DNA from: Gammaproteobacteria bacterium
GTDB taxonomy: Bacteria; Pseudomonadota; Gammaproteobacteria; Acidiferrobacterales; Sulfurifustaceae
Assembly (NCBI GenBank): GCA_029863005.1
Contig: JAOTWF010000009.1
Coordinates: forward strand, 1 to 60,102
Length of the DNA stretch: 60,102 nucleotides
Direction: 5' to 3'
Position numbers and translations under genes: made by a program. Position 1 is the stretch's first letter. Every line of letters starts with the position of its first letter. The notes below the pieces were generated by a model. It searched no databases and was not told the DNA's origin. It worked only from the letters and a program-made list of their open reading frames with translations. Shown here piece by piece: positions 59,139-60,102 of the stretch.

Positions 59139-59984
59139 TTGAAAATCCTTATTCACCACTATCCTTTGGTCATTCTGATCACTTGCTTGATCGGTGCTCC
59201 AGCGGCGTATGCAGCTCAGACAGCCCCTTCCTCTCCGCTCACTTTGAGTGTCGGCGTGGAAAGCTTCCTTTGGAAAGAATACAGCGGTGGCCAGCGTCTG
59301 CTACGCGAATCGGGTCCGCGGCTGACGATTGGACTTACGCTAGATCATTTATTGCATGGCAATCTGGCCAAACCCTATGCCATGGAATTTCGAGGTTACG
59401 TGGGGTTCGTTGACTATAAGGGCCAAACCCAGGCAGGCGTTCCGGTGCAGACCGATGTTGATTATTTCGGCATCAGCGCCGAGGTCATGGGGGCTCACCC
59501 CCTGCGGGCAAATCCTGGCACGAACGTGATTTTCGGCTTAGGCGTGGATACCTGGATCCGAGATATACAGGATGGTATCGCCGCCAATGGCTCCCCCGCT
59601 TTTGGATACCAGGAAGATTATTTCATTCTCTATGGAAAGCTGGGACCAGGATTCCTGTTTCAGAGTGGGGCGAGACGATCTTTTCTGCAGTTTGGAATGA
59701 AATACCCGTTCTTCACATATGAGCGGGCGCATCTTTCAACTGTCGGTTTCGACGACGATGTGAATTTGAAACCCGGAAAGAAGATTTCCGGATTTGCCAA
59801 GTGGCAAATAATCGGGGGGAAGGAAAAAGGCAAATCGCGTTTTGGCGCGAGTATTTATTACGACAGCTATCGTTTCAGTACTTCCGACGCCAAAACGGTA
59901 ACCGCGGGTGGAACCTTATTTAGCGTCCGCCAACCCGAGAGCCGTATGGACGTATTAGGGGCAAGTCTCGAATATTTTTTCTAG
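59139..59984 (+). CDS. putative outer-membrane beta-barrel protein
   Basis: The 281-residue protein has a signal peptide (about 1-25, ending AAYA) and alternating polar/hydrophobic strands, ending in LGASLEYFF with the C-terminal aromatic residue expected for BAM substrates. The family is not recognised. The start is a TTG at 59139 with no clear ribosome binding site; no ATG or GTG would keep the signal peptide. It follows nuoN by 21 bases but is probably not part of Complex I. Confidence 0.7.
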   Translation: MKILIHHYPLVILITCLIGAPAAYAAQTAPSSPLTLSVGVESFLWKEYSGGQRLLRESGPRLTIGLTLDHLLHGNLAKPYAMEFRGYVGFVDYKGQTQAGVPVQTDVDYFGISAEVMGAHPLRANPGTNVIFGLGVDTWIRDIQDGIAANGSPAFGYQEDYFILYGKLGPGFLFQSGARRSFLQFGMKYPFFTYERAHLSTVGFDDDVNLKPGKKISGFAKWQIIGGKEKGKSRFGASIYYDSYRFSTSDAKTVTAGGTLFSVRQPESRMDVLGASLEYFF

Positions 59985-60002
59985 ACTGGATTCCGCCGTA
60001 CG

Positions 60003-60101
60003 TCAGAACGCCGGATACACCTTCATCTCGCTCAGAAACTTTTCCTCCGTTTGCACAATCACTTGTGTCGGCGCTGTCGTCTCTAGCGGGACAGGCTCAA
60101 T
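60003..60101 (-). CDS. 3' end of an unidentified minus-strand gene
   Basis: An open frame enters from the right edge and ends at a TGA (60003-60005). The last 33 codons read like a natural protein end (TTAPTQVIVQTEEKFLSEMK, then VYPAF). The family is not recognised from this short fragment. It converges on the barrel gene with an 18-base gap. Confidence 0.5.
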   Translation of the reverse strand: MEPVPLETTAPTQVIVQTEEKFLSEMKVYPAF

Positions 60102-60102
60102 A

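Overview
The window looks like chromosomal DNA of a Gram-negative, GC-rich member of the Gammaproteobacteria. Supporting signs are the tmRNA tag, the BamE, RatA/RatB and Fur genes, the order hrcA-grpE-dnaK-dnaJ-dapB-carAB-greA-yhbY-rlmE-ftsH-folP-glmM-tpiA-secG-tRNA-Leu-nuoA..N, and sigma32-like promoters. A complete V/A-type ATPase operon and an unusual membrane cytochrome b/ferredoxin/flavin reductase fusion would fit a deep-branching, possibly lithotrophic lineage (Acidiferrobacter/Sulfuricaulis-like). That placement is inference from gene content and cannot be proven here.

Layout. 1-8528: end of a DUF423 membrane protein, a small c-type cytochrome, then the V/A-ATPase genes G-like, C, I, K, F, E, A, B, D, nearly all with overlapping start and stop codons. 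8529-8885: a gene-poor stretch with a possible decayed ORF and a palindrome. 8886-10340: a cytochrome c lipoprotein, tag (3-methyladenine glycosylase) and a putative lipoprotein. 10464-14402 (minus): xseB-ispA-dxs-folE2. 14604-16520: the cytochrome b/ferredoxin/FNR fusion. 16653-18043 (minus): a YbaN-like protein, tmRNA with its terminator, and smpB. 18261-20418: an NSS-family symporter, ratA, ratB. 20478-24570: bamE (minus), fur (plus), a GNAT acetyltransferase, recN and nadK (minus). 24794-29833: the heat-shock cluster with a CIRCE operator and two sigma32-like promoters. 30112-31718: dapB and an opposed mgtC-like gene. 32073-36969: carA-carB-greA. 36970-43698: yhbY (minus), rlmE, ftsH, folP, glmM, an ankyrin-repeat protein, tpiA. 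43760-44238: secG and tRNA-Leu(GAG). 44656-59117: the fourteen-gene Complex I operon nuoA-N. 59139-60101: an outer-membrane barrel-like protein and the 3' end of a minus-strand gene.

Most of the window is conserved housekeeping DNA. The unusual parts are the cytochrome b/ferredoxin/flavin fusion, a duplicated dnaJ 3' end with a dispersed repeat between its copies, the rearrangement scar between dapB and carA (remnant of an EAL-domain gene, a stub of a lipoprotein gene, an orphan terminator), layered HrcA plus sigma32 control of the chaperone genes, and a small cytochrome c without a Met ligand placed directly before the V/A-ATPase. No CRISPR array, intact insertion sequence, prophage or defence island was found.

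Working together, Complex I (and perhaps the fusion protein, which could link NAD(P)H to quinone) would generate or use the proton gradient that the V/A-ATPase couples to ATP. The remaining genes serve isoprenoid, folate, pyrimidine/arginine, lysine and cell-wall precursor synthesis, proteostasis and ribosome rescue.
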